This document shows, piece by piece, positions 16,946 through 25,576 of a DNA stretch of 64,000 bases (positions are counted from its first letter, which is position 1; every line of letters starts with the position of its first letter). The stretch lies in contig JACQZN010000111.1 of the NCBI GenBank assembly GCA_016213845.1, positions 1 through 64,000 on the forward strand. The letters are read 5' to 3'. The notes below the pieces were generated by a model. That model worked only from the letters and a program-made list of their open reading frames with translations. It was not told the DNA's origin and ran no database searches. Both the position numbers and the translations under genes were made by a program. Origin of the DNA: Candidatus Wallbacteria bacterium. Its GTDB lineage: Bacteria; Muiribacteriota; UBA6191; JACPRK01.

Positions 16946-18209
16946 GGTTCACCACCATGTTCAAGGTCGCCGGCCCGCTCTCGCCGATGACGGTTGCGTC
17001 GAAGTCGATCGTATAGGCGTCGTCCTGGCCCTCGACCCTGACGTTGGCCACGCGCTGGATGCGAGGGTCGCTGGCCACGGCGCGAGCGGCGTCAAATCGC
17101 ATCAGGTCCAGCGTGTCCTCAGTGGCGGCCATGCCCGTCAAGCGAAGGTGCTCGCTGCCATAGCCGGGATGCAGCACCAGCTCGCCGCGGAAGGTGTTGA
17201 GGCGGTTCTCCAGCGCCTGCTTGAGGTTCTGTGCGCCGGCGACGATCTCGATGTCGCCGGTTGGCCCCGTGACGAGCTCGCCGCCGACCAGTCGAGCATC
17301 GCGACCGAAGAGGCGATCGTAGTCCGTCTGCTGGGTGACCTGATTGGTGCTGGAGGGTGCGGTCGGGATACGGATGGTGTCGCCGGTTCGGAGCACGCGC
17401 AGCATGACGCCGTTCGTGAGCGCCTCGGCGTGGTCTACGGTGACGAGCCTCTGCAGAGAGGCCGAGCCGCCGTATGGGCCGCTGCCGTAGGGACCGAGAC
17501 CGTAGCCCTGATCGCCAGGCACCAGTCCGACCTGGGTGATCTTGTGAGGGCCGATGTTCCCTGCGATGCCTGCCTCGATCGCCTCAATGAGGTAGAGCGT
17601 CATCCCGCTCGGATCAGAGAGCGATGCGAACTCCACCAGAACGCCGACCTCGGTCTGCGAGGCCGGAAGGAGTGTGGTCCCGGTCGTACGGTAGTTGAGG
17701 CGAATGCGCGAGATGGCGTCCGCGGGGGCAAAGAAGACCGAGCCCTTCGGTATCCGGATGTCACCCGTGATTCCGGCTCTCCTGGTGACGGTCAGTAGGC
17801 CGGTCGCCGGCCGGGCCGCCCGGAAGTTTCGATCGGAGACGAGGAAGGGTGAGTCGAGCCGATTGATCGCCACGAGCTCGCGCCAGCGCGTTACATCGCC
17901 CAGGTGGGCCTGCGCCAGCGATTGCAGCGTGTCGGAATCCCGGAGGGTGACCTCGCGGAATGAGAGGTTGGCCGCCGTCTGCCGGATGGGCGGCTTCGGG
18001 ATGTAGGCGATCCGGAGTTCCTCGGTCGCCAGGCGATCCACGACAACGAACGAGTGGTAGAAGCTCCGAAGGTAGTTGTGGCCGACGCGGTGCGTGTCGC
18101 GCCGGAGCCATATTCCGACCGCGGCGGCGATCTCCTCGCCGATGTCGATGACAAGATCCGCTGGCGGAGGCACGACGCGTGTCGTCTCTGTCGCGCCTGC
18201 GAGCGTCAC
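16938..18209 (-). CDS. LysM plus gp25/W-like baseplate wedge protein
   Basis: 423 residues from a GTG that overlaps the upstream stop (GTGA). Residues about 90-150 form a LysM-type repeat (DSDTLQSLAQAHLGDVTRWRELVAINRL). A beta-rich middle with a Gly/Tyr-rich linker (GYGLGPYGSGPYGGSA) follows, and the last 120 residues match gp25-type wedge proteins (NLKQALENRLNTFRGELVLHPGYGS; DPRI.RV.NVRV). These are usually separate proteins (gpX-like LysM and W/gp25), so this appears to be a fusion. It acts in the baseplate with the adjacent J protein. Confidence 0.75.
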   Translation of the reverse strand: MTLAGATETTRVVPPPADLVIDIGEEIAAAVGIWLRRDTHRVGHNYLRSFYHSFVVVDRLATEELRIAYIPKPPIRQTAANLSFREVTLRDSDTLQSLAQAHLGDVTRWRELVAINRLDSPFLVSDRNFRAARPATGLLTVTRRAGITGDIRIPKGSVFFAPADAISRIRLNYRTTGTTLLPASQTEVGVLVEFASLSDPSGMTLYLIEAIEAGIAGNIGPHKITQVGLVPGDQGYGLGPYGSGPYGGSASLQRLVTVDHAEALTNGVMLRVLRTGDTIRIPTAPSSTNQVTQQTDYDRLFGRDARLVGGELVTGPTGDIEIVAGAQNLKQALENRLNTFRGELVLHPGYGSEHLRLTGMAATEDTLDLMRFDAARAVASDPRIQRVANVRVEGQDDAYTIDFDATVIGESGPATLNMVVNRG

Positions 18210-19114
18210 GCGATGCCTCCCTGAGCCGGGAACACGGCCGGCGTGGCTGCCAGTCGTTGGAGGGACCGCTGGATTTGGTGGAGGGCCACGATCGAGGCGA
18301 AGCTGACGAGCCCTCCCGGATACCACGCGCCGTAGACGGCGGCCAAGCCGCGGGTGTCGAGCGCACTCTGAACGACAGCCGCGCGCTCGATCGGGATCGT
18401 CGACGTGGCGCCGGCGACGAACTGCAGGCCCGCCAGGAAGACCTGGTCATGAGTGGCACCCACGTCCGCGCTCCTCTTGGCCAGTGCCCGGACTTGCTGC
18501 GGGCTGACCTCAGTTCGGGCGGACAGCGCGGCGACCTGTGGGCCGAAGACCGCCCGGGCCGATTGCATTTGGCTTAGCGCTCGCGCGATCGGCTGCGCGG
18601 CACTGGTCGGCAGGGTCTTCAGGAAGTCCGGAAGCTGCTCGCCATCCGTGAGGATAGACAGAATCGTCATCTGAATCGCGTAGGCGTAGGTGAGCGGGCG
18701 ATCGACCGATCGCTGCAGCCGGAACTCGTTGATCTCGACTTCGAAGGCGTGGCCGCTGCCCAGATCGTAGTAGCGGGCAGCCTGCGGCATGGACCCGCCG
18801 GAGTCCTGCGCCTGGGTGAACTTGTCGTAGAACTCCAGGATCGCCTGCTCGAGGAGCTTGTAGTGGGAGACACCGGTGCGAGATGTTCCCGAGCCGTCCG
18901 GTGTCTCTCCGATGGGGAAGCTGCCCGAAATGGTCAGCGGCGAACCGCCGATGTGCATCCCGAAGTTCTCCTCGAAGCCGCCGCCCTTCGTCGGCACGTA
19001 GGTGGCCCGGGTCCGATACGGCAGGGCTTCCTGCTGCGGGTTCGCTGGAAACACGAACCGCACGCCGTCGAAGTCGAAGGCGAAGGACCGGAGATCCTTG
19101 TTCTCGGATGGCAT
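18206..19114 (-). CDS. Baseplate-region protein, function unknown
   Basis: 302 residues. The N-terminal half is beta-rich (FDGVRFVFPANPQQEALPYRTRATY) and the C-terminal half helical with hydrophobic patches but no clear membrane span. The place between spike and wedge genes suggests a baseplate hub or tube-end protein. The ATG lies 9 bases after a TCGTATT motif, with no Shine-Dalgarno of its own, so the transcript may be leaderless. Confidence 0.6.
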   Translation of the reverse strand: MPSENKDLRSFAFDFDGVRFVFPANPQQEALPYRTRATYVPTKGGGFEENFGMHIGGSPLTISGSFPIGETPDGSGTSRTGVSHYKLLEQAILEFYDKFTQAQDSGGSMPQAARYYDLGSGHAFEVEINEFRLQRSVDRPLTYAYAIQMTILSILTDGEQLPDFLKTLPTSAAQPIARALSQMQSARAVFGPQVAALSARTEVSPQQVRALAKRSADVGATHDQVFLAGLQFVAGATSTIPIERAAVVQSALDTRGLAAVYGAWYPGGLVSFASIVALHQIQRSLQRLAATPAVFPAQGGIA

Positions 19115-19123
19115 CCGCCCCGG

Positions 19124-19130
19124 AATACGA
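19124..19130 (-). promoter_or_regulatory. TCGTATT motif, putative late promoter
   Basis: GGATCGTATTCCGGGGCGG immediately precedes the ATG at 19114 (9-base spacer). It sits in a 27-base gap in an otherwise overlapping gene string, and its flanks closely match the copy at 44632. Confidence 0.6.
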
Positions 19131-19141
19131 TCCGGGCAGGC

Positions 19142-19399
19142 TCAGTCCAGATAGACGACGGGACTGCCGCTCACAATGGTGGCCCCGCATGCGGTGGTAT
19201 CACCCAGGCGAGCGCACGGAAGACCGTCGTTCGTCCAGACGCCGGAGCCCGACACAATCGGATTGTCCCCGTGGATCGGGCATGAGTGCGTGTCGCCCAG
19301 GCGGGCACCGGGCAGTCCGTCGATCGAGACGGTTGGCGATCCGGTCGTGATCGTGCCGCCATGGTCGGTGGCGTCCCCGAACCTTGCGCGCGGCACCAT
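19142..19399 (-). CDS. PAAR-type baseplate spike tip
   Basis: 85 residues starting MVPRARFGDATDHGG. Repeated short strands with G.P..RLGD and conserved His/Cys (THSCPIHGD, TACGATIVSG) are diagnostic of PAAR proteins, which cap the central spike and bind a metal at the tip. The ATG at 19399 overlaps the upstream stop (TGATG). An upstream extension in the same frame is a shadow of the neighbour. Confidence 0.85.
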   Translation of the reverse strand: MVPRARFGDATDHGGTITTGSPTVSIDGLPGARLGDTHSCPIHGDNPIVSGSGVWTNDGLPCARLGDTTACGATIVSGSPVVYLD

Positions 19400-19953
19400 C
19401 AGTACTCGAAGTAGATGTCGCGCTGCACGATCAGCGCGAGCCAAGCCGTCAGGAGGTCGACAGCGCCAGTCATCCCGTCCAGCCGGCGCTTCGATCCGAA
19501 CCCGGGCGTCCATCGAAGCTGGTGAAAGGTCGTTTCCTGATCCTCCCCATGCAAGATGAGTGGATTTGAGTCCCAGTTGACGGTGTGTGAATAGACGACG
19601 TCCCCGGGCGGCGGTGGGTTGGCCATTGGGTTTGGGCTCTTCTTCTGAATCTCCCAGGCTGTGCCGTCGTTGGAATCGCCCTCGCCCTGAGACGGGTGGG
19701 CCGCCAGATAGACGATGACGTGCGGGGCGAAGGCCGGGGAGCTAGTGTCGAGGGCGGCCTTCTTCAGCTCGAGCTGGTCGTTCAGCAGGTCGTAGCCGGC
19801 TTGCTCGTGGCGCAGGTAGATGTCGTCGACGAGTGCGGCGGCGTCCTTCGCAGTCTGGGTGGCGGCGAGTTGCGCGGTGAGGGCCGCCTGGTCGCCCTTC
19901 AGCGTCGTGGCCTTGATCTCTTGCTCGTCTGGGTTCAGGGGGACGAAGGTCAC
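19399..19953 (-). CDS. Hypothetical baseplate/spike-associated protein
   Basis: 184 residues. The N-terminal 80 residues are helical and Ala/Lys/Asp-rich (possible coiled coil); the rest carries short beta segments and a Pro-rich loop. It overlaps the spike gene by ATGA and the PAAR gene by one base, so it is coexpressed with the spike. No family recognised. Confidence 0.6.
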   Translation of the reverse strand: MTFVPLNPDEQEIKATTLKGDQAALTAQLAATQTAKDAAALVDDIYLRHEQAGYDLLNDQLELKKAALDTSSPAFAPHVIVYLAAHPSQGEGDSNDGTAWEIQKKSPNPMANPPPPGDVVYSHTVNWDSNPLILHGEDQETTFHQLRWTPGFGSKRRLDGMTGAVDLLTAWLALIVQRDIYFEY

Positions 19954-21167
19954 AGCAGGCCTCCCGAGGGGCGGCGGAAGCCCGCGATGGTGAGCGTCCG
20001 GTATCGGTTGTAGTAGCCAGTCGTGACACCCGTGCCGGGATTGCCGGCGTGCACCATCGTCATCGCCGCAGGGTCCTGCACTATGCCGACGTGCGAGATG
20101 CTGCCGGAGGGATTGCGGAAGAAGACGAAGTCGCCCGGTTGCTCCGAGCCTGCGGGTACCGACTGTGCCATGTCAGTGTAGAGGCCGGCGGCGGTGTTGC
20201 GGTAGCCAGCGGGGAACGCGCCGCCTTCACGGCCGGAGACGCTGGCGAGTCCTGAACAGTCGAACTGGTCGTTCTCGCCGGAGCCACCCCAGACATACTC
20301 GTCTCCGATCTTGGCCTGGGCGGCCTGCAGGGTCTTCTGATCGACGGTCCCGGGGCCTATCACGGGAGAGTCGGCCGCAGGGGTGCCGCTGAAGGGATAG
20401 GTCGTCCCCGGCGTGTCTGCTTGCGGCGTGATCTTGTTGTTCGATTGGTCGACTGTGGCCTCGTTCTGCTGGCCACTCGACTGCTGGTTGGCGCCCCCCA
20501 TCTCGATGCGGGGCGCGAAGAACCGGATCGCCGTCTTCGCCAGTCGGACAATGTTGTCCGCCTGGAGTCCGTCGTCCTTCTTGACCTTCGTCAGGTTTCC
20601 GGAGTTGAACTCAGCGTAGGCGTCATCCTTGGTCTTGGTGTACCGCTTGCCGTCGCCGGCGTCGTGGATCTCCTCCTTGACTCGGCGCCGATGGTCCTTC
20701 GGAAAGCCCTCGATCCAATTGTGGTCCTTGTCTGACCGCCAGTCGGAGCCCTTCCAGTGACGGTGGAGCTGCGGCTCGGTGGCGACCTTTTCGGTCTCAA
20801 CGGTGTTGACGCCCTCGTTCTGGGGCGGCGGCAGGTAGCCGACGATGATGGGCAGGTCGATGTTGCCGTGAAGAAAGACCAACATGACCCAGTCGCCCTT
20901 TTCTGGCGGGATATCCTCCCCCTCGGTCATGTTGAGCTTGTCGCGCAGGATGGGCACCCGAAACTGCGGCGGCATCCCGAAGTCGAGGAGGACTGTGCAG
21001 TGCGTGAAGCCCATCGGCTTCCCGTTCTTGTCCGGAGTGTTCTTGTCGAAGACCTCGAAGATCTTCCCCCGGAAGCCGCCCAGCAACGAGAAGGCCTCGT
21101 TTTGCTGGGGAGCTCGGGGATAGCCCATGCCCGCCTGCTGCCACTCACCGCGCCATGTGCGGCTCAT
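19950..21167 (-). CDS. Baseplate spike with NlpC/P60 peptidase domain
   Basis: 405 residues. The first 110 resemble the OB-fold of gp5/gpV-like spike proteins (KGDWVMLVFLHGNIDLPIIVGYL). A charged linker and beta segment follow (110-230). The C-terminal 120 residues form an NlpC/P60 cysteine peptidase: Cys in FDCSGLASV and His in GSISHVGIVQD, preceded by IGDEYVWGGSG. Such tail-borne enzymes open peptidoglycan during injection. The ATG at 21167 overlaps the hub gene stop (ATGA). Confidence 0.85.
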   Translation of the reverse strand: MSRTWRGEWQQAGMGYPRAPQQNEAFSLLGGFRGKIFEVFDKNTPDKNGKPMGFTHCTVLLDFGMPPQFRVPILRDKLNMTEGEDIPPEKGDWVMLVFLHGNIDLPIIVGYLPPPQNEGVNTVETEKVATEPQLHRHWKGSDWRSDKDHNWIEGFPKDHRRRVKEEIHDAGDGKRYTKTKDDAYAEFNSGNLTKVKKDDGLQADNIVRLAKTAIRFFAPRIEMGGANQQSSGQQNEATVDQSNNKITPQADTPGTTYPFSGTPAADSPVIGPGTVDQKTLQAAQAKIGDEYVWGGSGENDQFDCSGLASVSGREGGAFPAGYRNTAAGLYTDMAQSVPAGSEQPGDFVFFRNPSGSISHVGIVQDPAAMTMVHAGNPGTGVTTGYYNRYRTLTIAGFRRPSGGLL

Positions 21168-22501
21168 GCGATGGCCTGCCCCCGGGTCAGCTGCAACGTG
21201 GTCGTGAACGACTGCGGATAGACGAACCTGTCCGAGACGCCCTCGACGTAGTACTCGAAGCCCATGTAGCGGACGCCCTCGCCGACGACGATGTTGTTGC
21301 GGCCGCGAAGGCGTAGCATCCCCGTCTTGTAAGTGTGGTTCTGGCTGAACCATTGCCAGAGTTGATTAGTCCGCTTCTCCACCTGGGACTGAGTGTCACC
21401 GCGAGACACAAAGGGTGTGCTGACGACCATGTTCCCGAAGCCGTTGCGCATGATCGAGCTCTCGTCAAAATGCCAGGCCCCGGCCGAGAGACGCAGCGTG
21501 CTCGTGTCGATCAGGTTCTTGACCGGCAGCACGGAGATGAAGTTGACCCGCTCGTGGTCAGAGACACCGAGGTCCTCGTCGAGTATCTCCGGTCCCGGCT
21601 GGATGTCGTGAATCGGGATGTCCGAGTTGAGACGACCGTCGGTACCGAACGGCGTCGGGCGCAGCCGGAGAACGAACCGTCCGTCGGCTTCCGTCACCGT
21701 GTAGAGCTCGTTCCACGGACAGTCCGCATTCCTGAGCAGGACGGACCACATTGAGCCGCTCTCTCCTAGTACGCTGAAGTCGTCCTTCTCTCCCTCCGTC
21801 GGGAGGAACTCGGTAGTAATGTCGCCCGTGAGGTCCTGAAAAGAGCTGTTGAGGTGCCTTGCGACTCCGGAGCGCTCGACGAGCCGGGCGATGTCGATAC
21901 CCGTGGTGTCGCCCAGTAGTCCGCCGAAGCCACCTTCCGTGCGCTGGAGCATACGCCCCAGAGAGCCACCGACGACATTGTCGAGCTGCTGCTGGCTCCC
22001 GAAACGCATCATCTCTCTCGCGAAGGCCTTCTCCACAAAACCAACCTGATAGAGCTTCTGCACGACCTGCTGCGCTGTACCGCTGGCCTTGATTCCGAAC
22101 CCCAGTGCCGTAAGGTTGGCGTCCAAGCTCTGGGCGATCAGCGGATCAAAGGCAATCGCATGCGTGACGAGAAGCTTGCCAAGGTCTCGCCCCTGAATCC
22201 GATAGGCTGCCGACGGCGTGCCCTTCTGCGACATTGAGAAGGTGTTTCCAGGGCGATCGCTGAGGCCCTGGCAGACGCATGCGAAGCCGTCCGAGGCTTC
22301 ACCCTGCAACTCGATCTTGACGCGCGTGTTCGGCGGCAATCGCGTGTAGTCGTTCTTGCGGCTCGTGGTGACGGTCCAGGATCCGGCGGGCGCCCCGAAC
22401 ACCTTGTTCGTCGCGATGCTCGTCACGTCGGCGCTGATGTCCTGGCCTCCGAGCGTGACGCGGAAGTCTGGCTTCCTTCGGGCCGTGCGTCCGCGGGGCA
22501 C
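21164..22501 (-). CDS. Baseplate hub protein (gpD/gp27-like)
   Basis: 445 residues with the layout of late-control-D/hub proteins: an N-terminal beta domain (DFRVTLGGQDIS.DVTSI), RIQGRDLGKLLV, then a helical insertion (about 120-220), and a C-terminal half with YYVEGVSDRFVYPQSFTTTLQLTRGQ. Hub proteins join the tail tube to the spike. The GTG start overlaps the tape-measure stop by one base. Confidence 0.75.
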   Translation of the reverse strand: MPRGRTARRKPDFRVTLGGQDISADVTSIATNKVFGAPAGSWTVTTSRKNDYTRLPPNTRVKIELQGEASDGFACVCQGLSDRPGNTFSMSQKGTPSAAYRIQGRDLGKLLVTHAIAFDPLIAQSLDANLTALGFGIKASGTAQQVVQKLYQVGFVEKAFAREMMRFGSQQQLDNVVGGSLGRMLQRTEGGFGGLLGDTTGIDIARLVERSGVARHLNSSFQDLTGDITTEFLPTEGEKDDFSVLGESGSMWSVLLRNADCPWNELYTVTEADGRFVLRLRPTPFGTDGRLNSDIPIHDIQPGPEILDEDLGVSDHERVNFISVLPVKNLIDTSTLRLSAGAWHFDESSIMRNGFGNMVVSTPFVSRGDTQSQVEKRTNQLWQWFSQNHTYKTGMLRLRGRNNIVVGEGVRYMGFEYYVEGVSDRFVYPQSFTTTLQLTRGQAIA

Positions 22502-24432
22502 TACTTCGTGCCTCCGTGGCCTGGCGCAAGGTCACCGCCGCGCTGCGATCGGTGGCTGGCGGTGACGTCGACCTGGTCGGGGTGGACTTGCACGTCGACG
22601 CCGATGTTCTGCATGCTCTGCGTCAGCCGTTCCATCGCGAATCGGTTCCGCTCGAGTTCGGCCTGGAGTTCCTGGAACCGGGTGAGATTTCCAAGTCCTC
22701 CACCCTCGACGTGAAGCTGATCCTCCAGCGAAGCGCGTTCCTCGTTGAGGCGATTCCAGATGTCTACGTAAGGCTGCCGGCGCTTCGGAGAGATCCCGCG
22801 CCTGGCCATCATGTCGCCAACACCGGGGGTCGCCATCTCCCGCGCTTCTACCGGAGCTCCGCCGAGGAACTCGTTGATGCCCTCGGCGAGTCTCGTCCTC
22901 CAGTCCAGAAAAGTCTCTCCGGCCATTGCTCCGGCAGCTTCACGGTAGGCCTTCGCCCAGTTCACGCGGGAAGAGAGATCCTTGCCATAGCCAGCCCACG
23001 CATCAGCCCGCATTGAACCCGGGATCTTCGTCTCCGTGCCCCGTAGCTTCTCGGCCGCCCAGAGCGCATCCTGCTGCTGGCCCGTCAGGCCGAAGTTCTC
23101 GCGCAGCAGTGCTTCGATCTGATCCTGCGGATAGCCAGCCTTTCGCAAGAAGGTCGAGAACATCTTGACCTTGGTGTCGGTGTCGGCCTCCTCCCAGCGC
23201 CTCTCGGCCTGGTTGATTCCGGGGAGACCTTCCCCCTGATAGCCGGCCGCACGTAGCCTCGCGAACCAGAGCGGAGAACCCCGGCCAGCGCTGTCGAGCG
23301 TACCGCCAATCTGGTTCATCACGTTGACGCCCTGCTCGCGGCCGATGACAGTCCCACTGGCAGCGAAGCGCCCGACGAACTTGACCATGTTCTCGATCTG
23401 CTCTCCGGTGAACTCGCCGCCGCCGGCCCGCTGTCGCGCGGACGCGATGGCTCCCGCCAAGGCCTCGACGGTCTGCGGCTTCAGCGTCCCGAACTCACCC
23501 TGCTTCAGCGTCTCGTGGATGCGCTCGAGGATGCGCTGCGTAGCCCTCGGGTCCGACTGCGTCGCGCCAGCGACTGTGCCGACGAGACCGGTGGCCTGTT
23601 GCGACGTCAGTCCCATCGCCCGGGCGGCCTCCGCCGAGATGTCCGACAGGTCGGCGATCCGGCCGCGCCCGCGCTCTCCCGTGTAGGCGCCAGAACCAGC
23701 CAGGCGCATGGCCATGTCCATCCGCTCCGTGGGCGTGAAGCCCATGTAGCTCGAGTAGAACATGTCCCGGACGCCGCGGAAGCCACCGCCAGCTTCCCCG
23801 CGCGGGAAGAGCTGAGCACCCAGTTGCGCGCCGGGCCCCATGAAACGCTCGGCGAGGTCCGCGTTCTCCTGGAACTTCCCGTAGGCCCAGTAGGCAAGCG
23901 CCGCCGGCGCAAGACGACGAAGAAGACCGGCCCCAAGGCCGCCGACCATTCCACCGAGCAGGCCGCCGTCCCCGCCCCCACCGCCATCCTCCCCCGGGGC
24001 AGCTTGGATGTGGCCGAGGCGCTCCTCCGCGTCGCCGATGGTGCCGCGCAGATTCCGGAGCTTCTCGCCCATCGAGCGCTGTCGCCGTCGAGCCGTTCGA
24101 AGCGCGTCAGCTATGTCCGATCGCTCGACGCCTTCGGGCGTGTCCCGCGAAGCCCCCCGGAGCTGCGCGAGTTGCTCGGTCAGTCGGTGGACCTCGCGAC
24201 CGTTCTCGACGGCGATCCGCGCGAGGTCGGTGTAGGTCTCCTTGATCTTGCCTAGCCCGGACTGCGCCTTGGCCAGGTTCTCCTGCGACAGGAAGTTGTC
24301 GTGCGCCTGCGCGTTGGAGAGCACGTCGCGCAAGCCCTTCACGGAGCCGCGCGCTTCGTCGAACGTCTGCTTGAAGCCGGGAACACCCTCGGCCTTGACG
24401 GCGACAACTACTTCTTCGCGGATGCCGGCCAT
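22501..24432 (-). CDS. Tail tape measure protein
   Basis: 643 residues. Long helical N-terminus (about 20-135), a Gly-rich hydrophobic segment (DGGGGGDGGLLGGMVGGLGAGLLRR region, about 150-175), and extended helical regions after it. Tape measures set tail length and span the tube. It follows the tail-chaperone pair and precedes the hub, the canonical order. It is short for a myovirus, suggesting a tail of roughly 95 nm if 1.5 Angstrom per residue holds. Confidence 0.8.
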   Translation of the reverse strand: MAGIREEVVVAVKAEGVPGFKQTFDEARGSVKGLRDVLSNAQAHDNFLSQENLAKAQSGLGKIKETYTDLARIAVENGREVHRLTEQLAQLRGASRDTPEGVERSDIADALRTARRRQRSMGEKLRNLRGTIGDAEERLGHIQAAPGEDGGGGGDGGLLGGMVGGLGAGLLRRLAPAALAYWAYGKFQENADLAERFMGPGAQLGAQLFPRGEAGGGFRGVRDMFYSSYMGFTPTERMDMAMRLAGSGAYTGERGRGRIADLSDISAEAARAMGLTSQQATGLVGTVAGATQSDPRATQRILERIHETLKQGEFGTLKPQTVEALAGAIASARQRAGGGEFTGEQIENMVKFVGRFAASGTVIGREQGVNVMNQIGGTLDSAGRGSPLWFARLRAAGYQGEGLPGINQAERRWEEADTDTKVKMFSTFLRKAGYPQDQIEALLRENFGLTGQQQDALWAAEKLRGTETKIPGSMRADAWAGYGKDLSSRVNWAKAYREAAGAMAGETFLDWRTRLAEGINEFLGGAPVEAREMATPGVGDMMARRGISPKRRQPYVDIWNRLNEERASLEDQLHVEGGGLGNLTRFQELQAELERNRFAMERLTQSMQNIGVDVQVHPDQVDVTASHRSQRGGDLAPGHGGTK

Positions 24433-24791
24433 GCTCTACCTCTGGGCTTCACGTCGACAAACTTCGGTGGCGTTGCAGCTTCCCCGGCGGGCCTTCGCTC
24501 TCGATCGGGTTGCTTCCGTCGAGCAGTTGCTGGCAGCGCGCGCGGTTTCTTGTCCGCCCCAAGGCACCCCGCGGGGCAAACCTTCTGGAACGTCTCGGTG
24601 CCGCACTCCGGACATGTCTTGCGCGCCTCTCCCTGAACTGCGAAGTGCAGCTCGTACTCCGCCACCAGTTCCGGGTACGTGATCGCGCGAACACGCGGGT
24701 CGTTAGGCGGCAGGTGGTACTGAAGGCGGAACCACGTCAGAAGGCTGTCCGCCTCCCGCTCCGCCTGCGCCACTGCCAGCGGCCGGATTTT
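24408..24791 (-). CDS. T extension of the tail assembly chaperone (frameshift product)
   Basis: Open frame entered from the upstream chaperone by a shift at the A8 run (24788-24795). Residues after the junction read KIRPLAVAQAEREADSLL, then a helical region, a four-Cys motif (CPECG and CPAGC) and a basic Pro-rich tail. The G+GT arrangement between tube and tape measure is conserved in dsDNA phages. The frame lies at +1 (equivalently -2) to the G frame. It overlaps the tape-measure start by 25 bases. Confidence 0.65.
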   Translation of the reverse strand, partial: KIRPLAVAQAEREADSLLTWFRLQYHLPPNDPRVRAITYPELVAEYELHFAVQGEARKTCPECGTETFQKVCPAGCLGADKKPRALPATARRKQPDRERRPAGEAATPPKFVDVKPRGRAWPASAKK

Positions 24792-25131
24792 TTTTCCCCA
24801 GGGCCGCCCGGGCCTCCTGGTACCGATTCCAGAGCGCGAAGAGTGCCTCGCGAGCCTCACGCGTCATCGGCAAGTCGTCGATGCGTTCAAACCACGCGGG
24901 CTTCTTGGCCGACAGCACCTCGAAGGTGGCGACGATCTGGTTCAACAGCCGCGTGTCGGCGGGCATGTGCGACGGGTTCACGGCGTCGAAGCGCTGGAGC
25001 CGCTGCAGCGTCAGCGTGTCGATGCGGACTTCTTCGACCATGTTCTCGAACGGCTTTACCAGGAAGAGCCCGGCGAAGTCCGGGAACTCCTTGCCCAGGT
25101 CGATGGAGACGGGTTTGACGACGTCGAGCAT
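24703..25131 (-). CDS. Tail assembly chaperone (G)
   Basis: 142 residues, mostly helical with an acidic N-terminus and a Gly/Pro-rich tail. It lies directly between the tail-tube gene and the tape measure, the conserved site of the tail assembly chaperone. Its 3' part contains GGGG followed by eight A, and a long second frame opens there. Chaperones of this type coat the tape measure during tail assembly and are not in the virion. Confidence 0.75.
   Translation of the reverse strand: MLDVVKPVSIDLGKEFPDFAGLFLVKPFENMVEEVRIDTLTLQRLQRFDAVNPSHMPADTRLLNQIVATFEVLSAKKPAWFERIDDLPMTREAREALFALWNRYQEARAALGKKNPAAGSGAGGAGGGQPSDVVPPSVPPAA
24788..24799 (-). promoter_or_regulatory. Slippery run for programmed frameshift
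   Basis: The minus strand reads CTGGGGAAAAAAAATCCG. In the G frame it is GGG AAA AAA AAT; the extension uses AAA ATC CGG. A +1 or -2 slip (or transcript slippage on the A run) would join the frames. Most tail chaperones use -1; -2 is known in phage Mu. Confidence 0.6.
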
Positions 25132-25134
25132 GCG

Positions 25135-25557
25135 TTACTGCGCGGCCGCGAGCGCCGCGTCCTCGATCTTGCGCAGGGCCTTGAACGTCACGTTCTCGTT
25201 GGAAGGCTGGTTGGCGTTGTAGCCGCGGCCCTTCGAGGCTCGCTTGCAGCCGATGTAGTGCTCCAGCGCGATTCCCGTCTCGTGCAGCACGAGGATCTCC
25301 ATCCGGCCCGTGGCGATGACCTCCGAGACGGACGCGAAGCCCGCGTCGGAGAGCTTGTCGTCGGGCATGAAGTACGAGGCGAGCGTGACCGAGTAGCGGT
25401 GCTGCGTGTCCTGGATCTCGATCGGATCGGCGGAGCCCAGCCCGTAGAGCTCGGTGGCCCCGAAGTCGTCGTTCGCGTTCACGGCGGTGACACCTTCGCC
25501 GACGACCTTGCCGTCGATCCGCAGTTGGACGTTGTTGCCGTTGACGAAGCGCGACAT
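25135..25557 (-). CDS. Tail tube protein
   Basis: 140 residues, predicted beta-rich, of the size of myovirus tube proteins, and placed directly after the sheath gene, where the tube always lies. Segments such as NVQLRIDGKVVGEGVTAVNAN and RYSVTLASYFMPDDK fit the tube-barrel pattern. GAGAGGA precedes the ATG. It polymerises as hexamer rings inside the sheath. Confidence 0.8.
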   Translation of the reverse strand: MSRFVNGNNVQLRIDGKVVGEGVTAVNANDDFGATELYGLGSADPIEIQDTQHRYSVTLASYFMPDDKLSDAGFASVSEVIATGRMEILVLHETGIALEHYIGCKRASKGRGYNANQPSNENVTFKALRKIEDAALAAAQ

Positions 25558-25576
25558 GGGCGGTCCTCTCGGGCGG

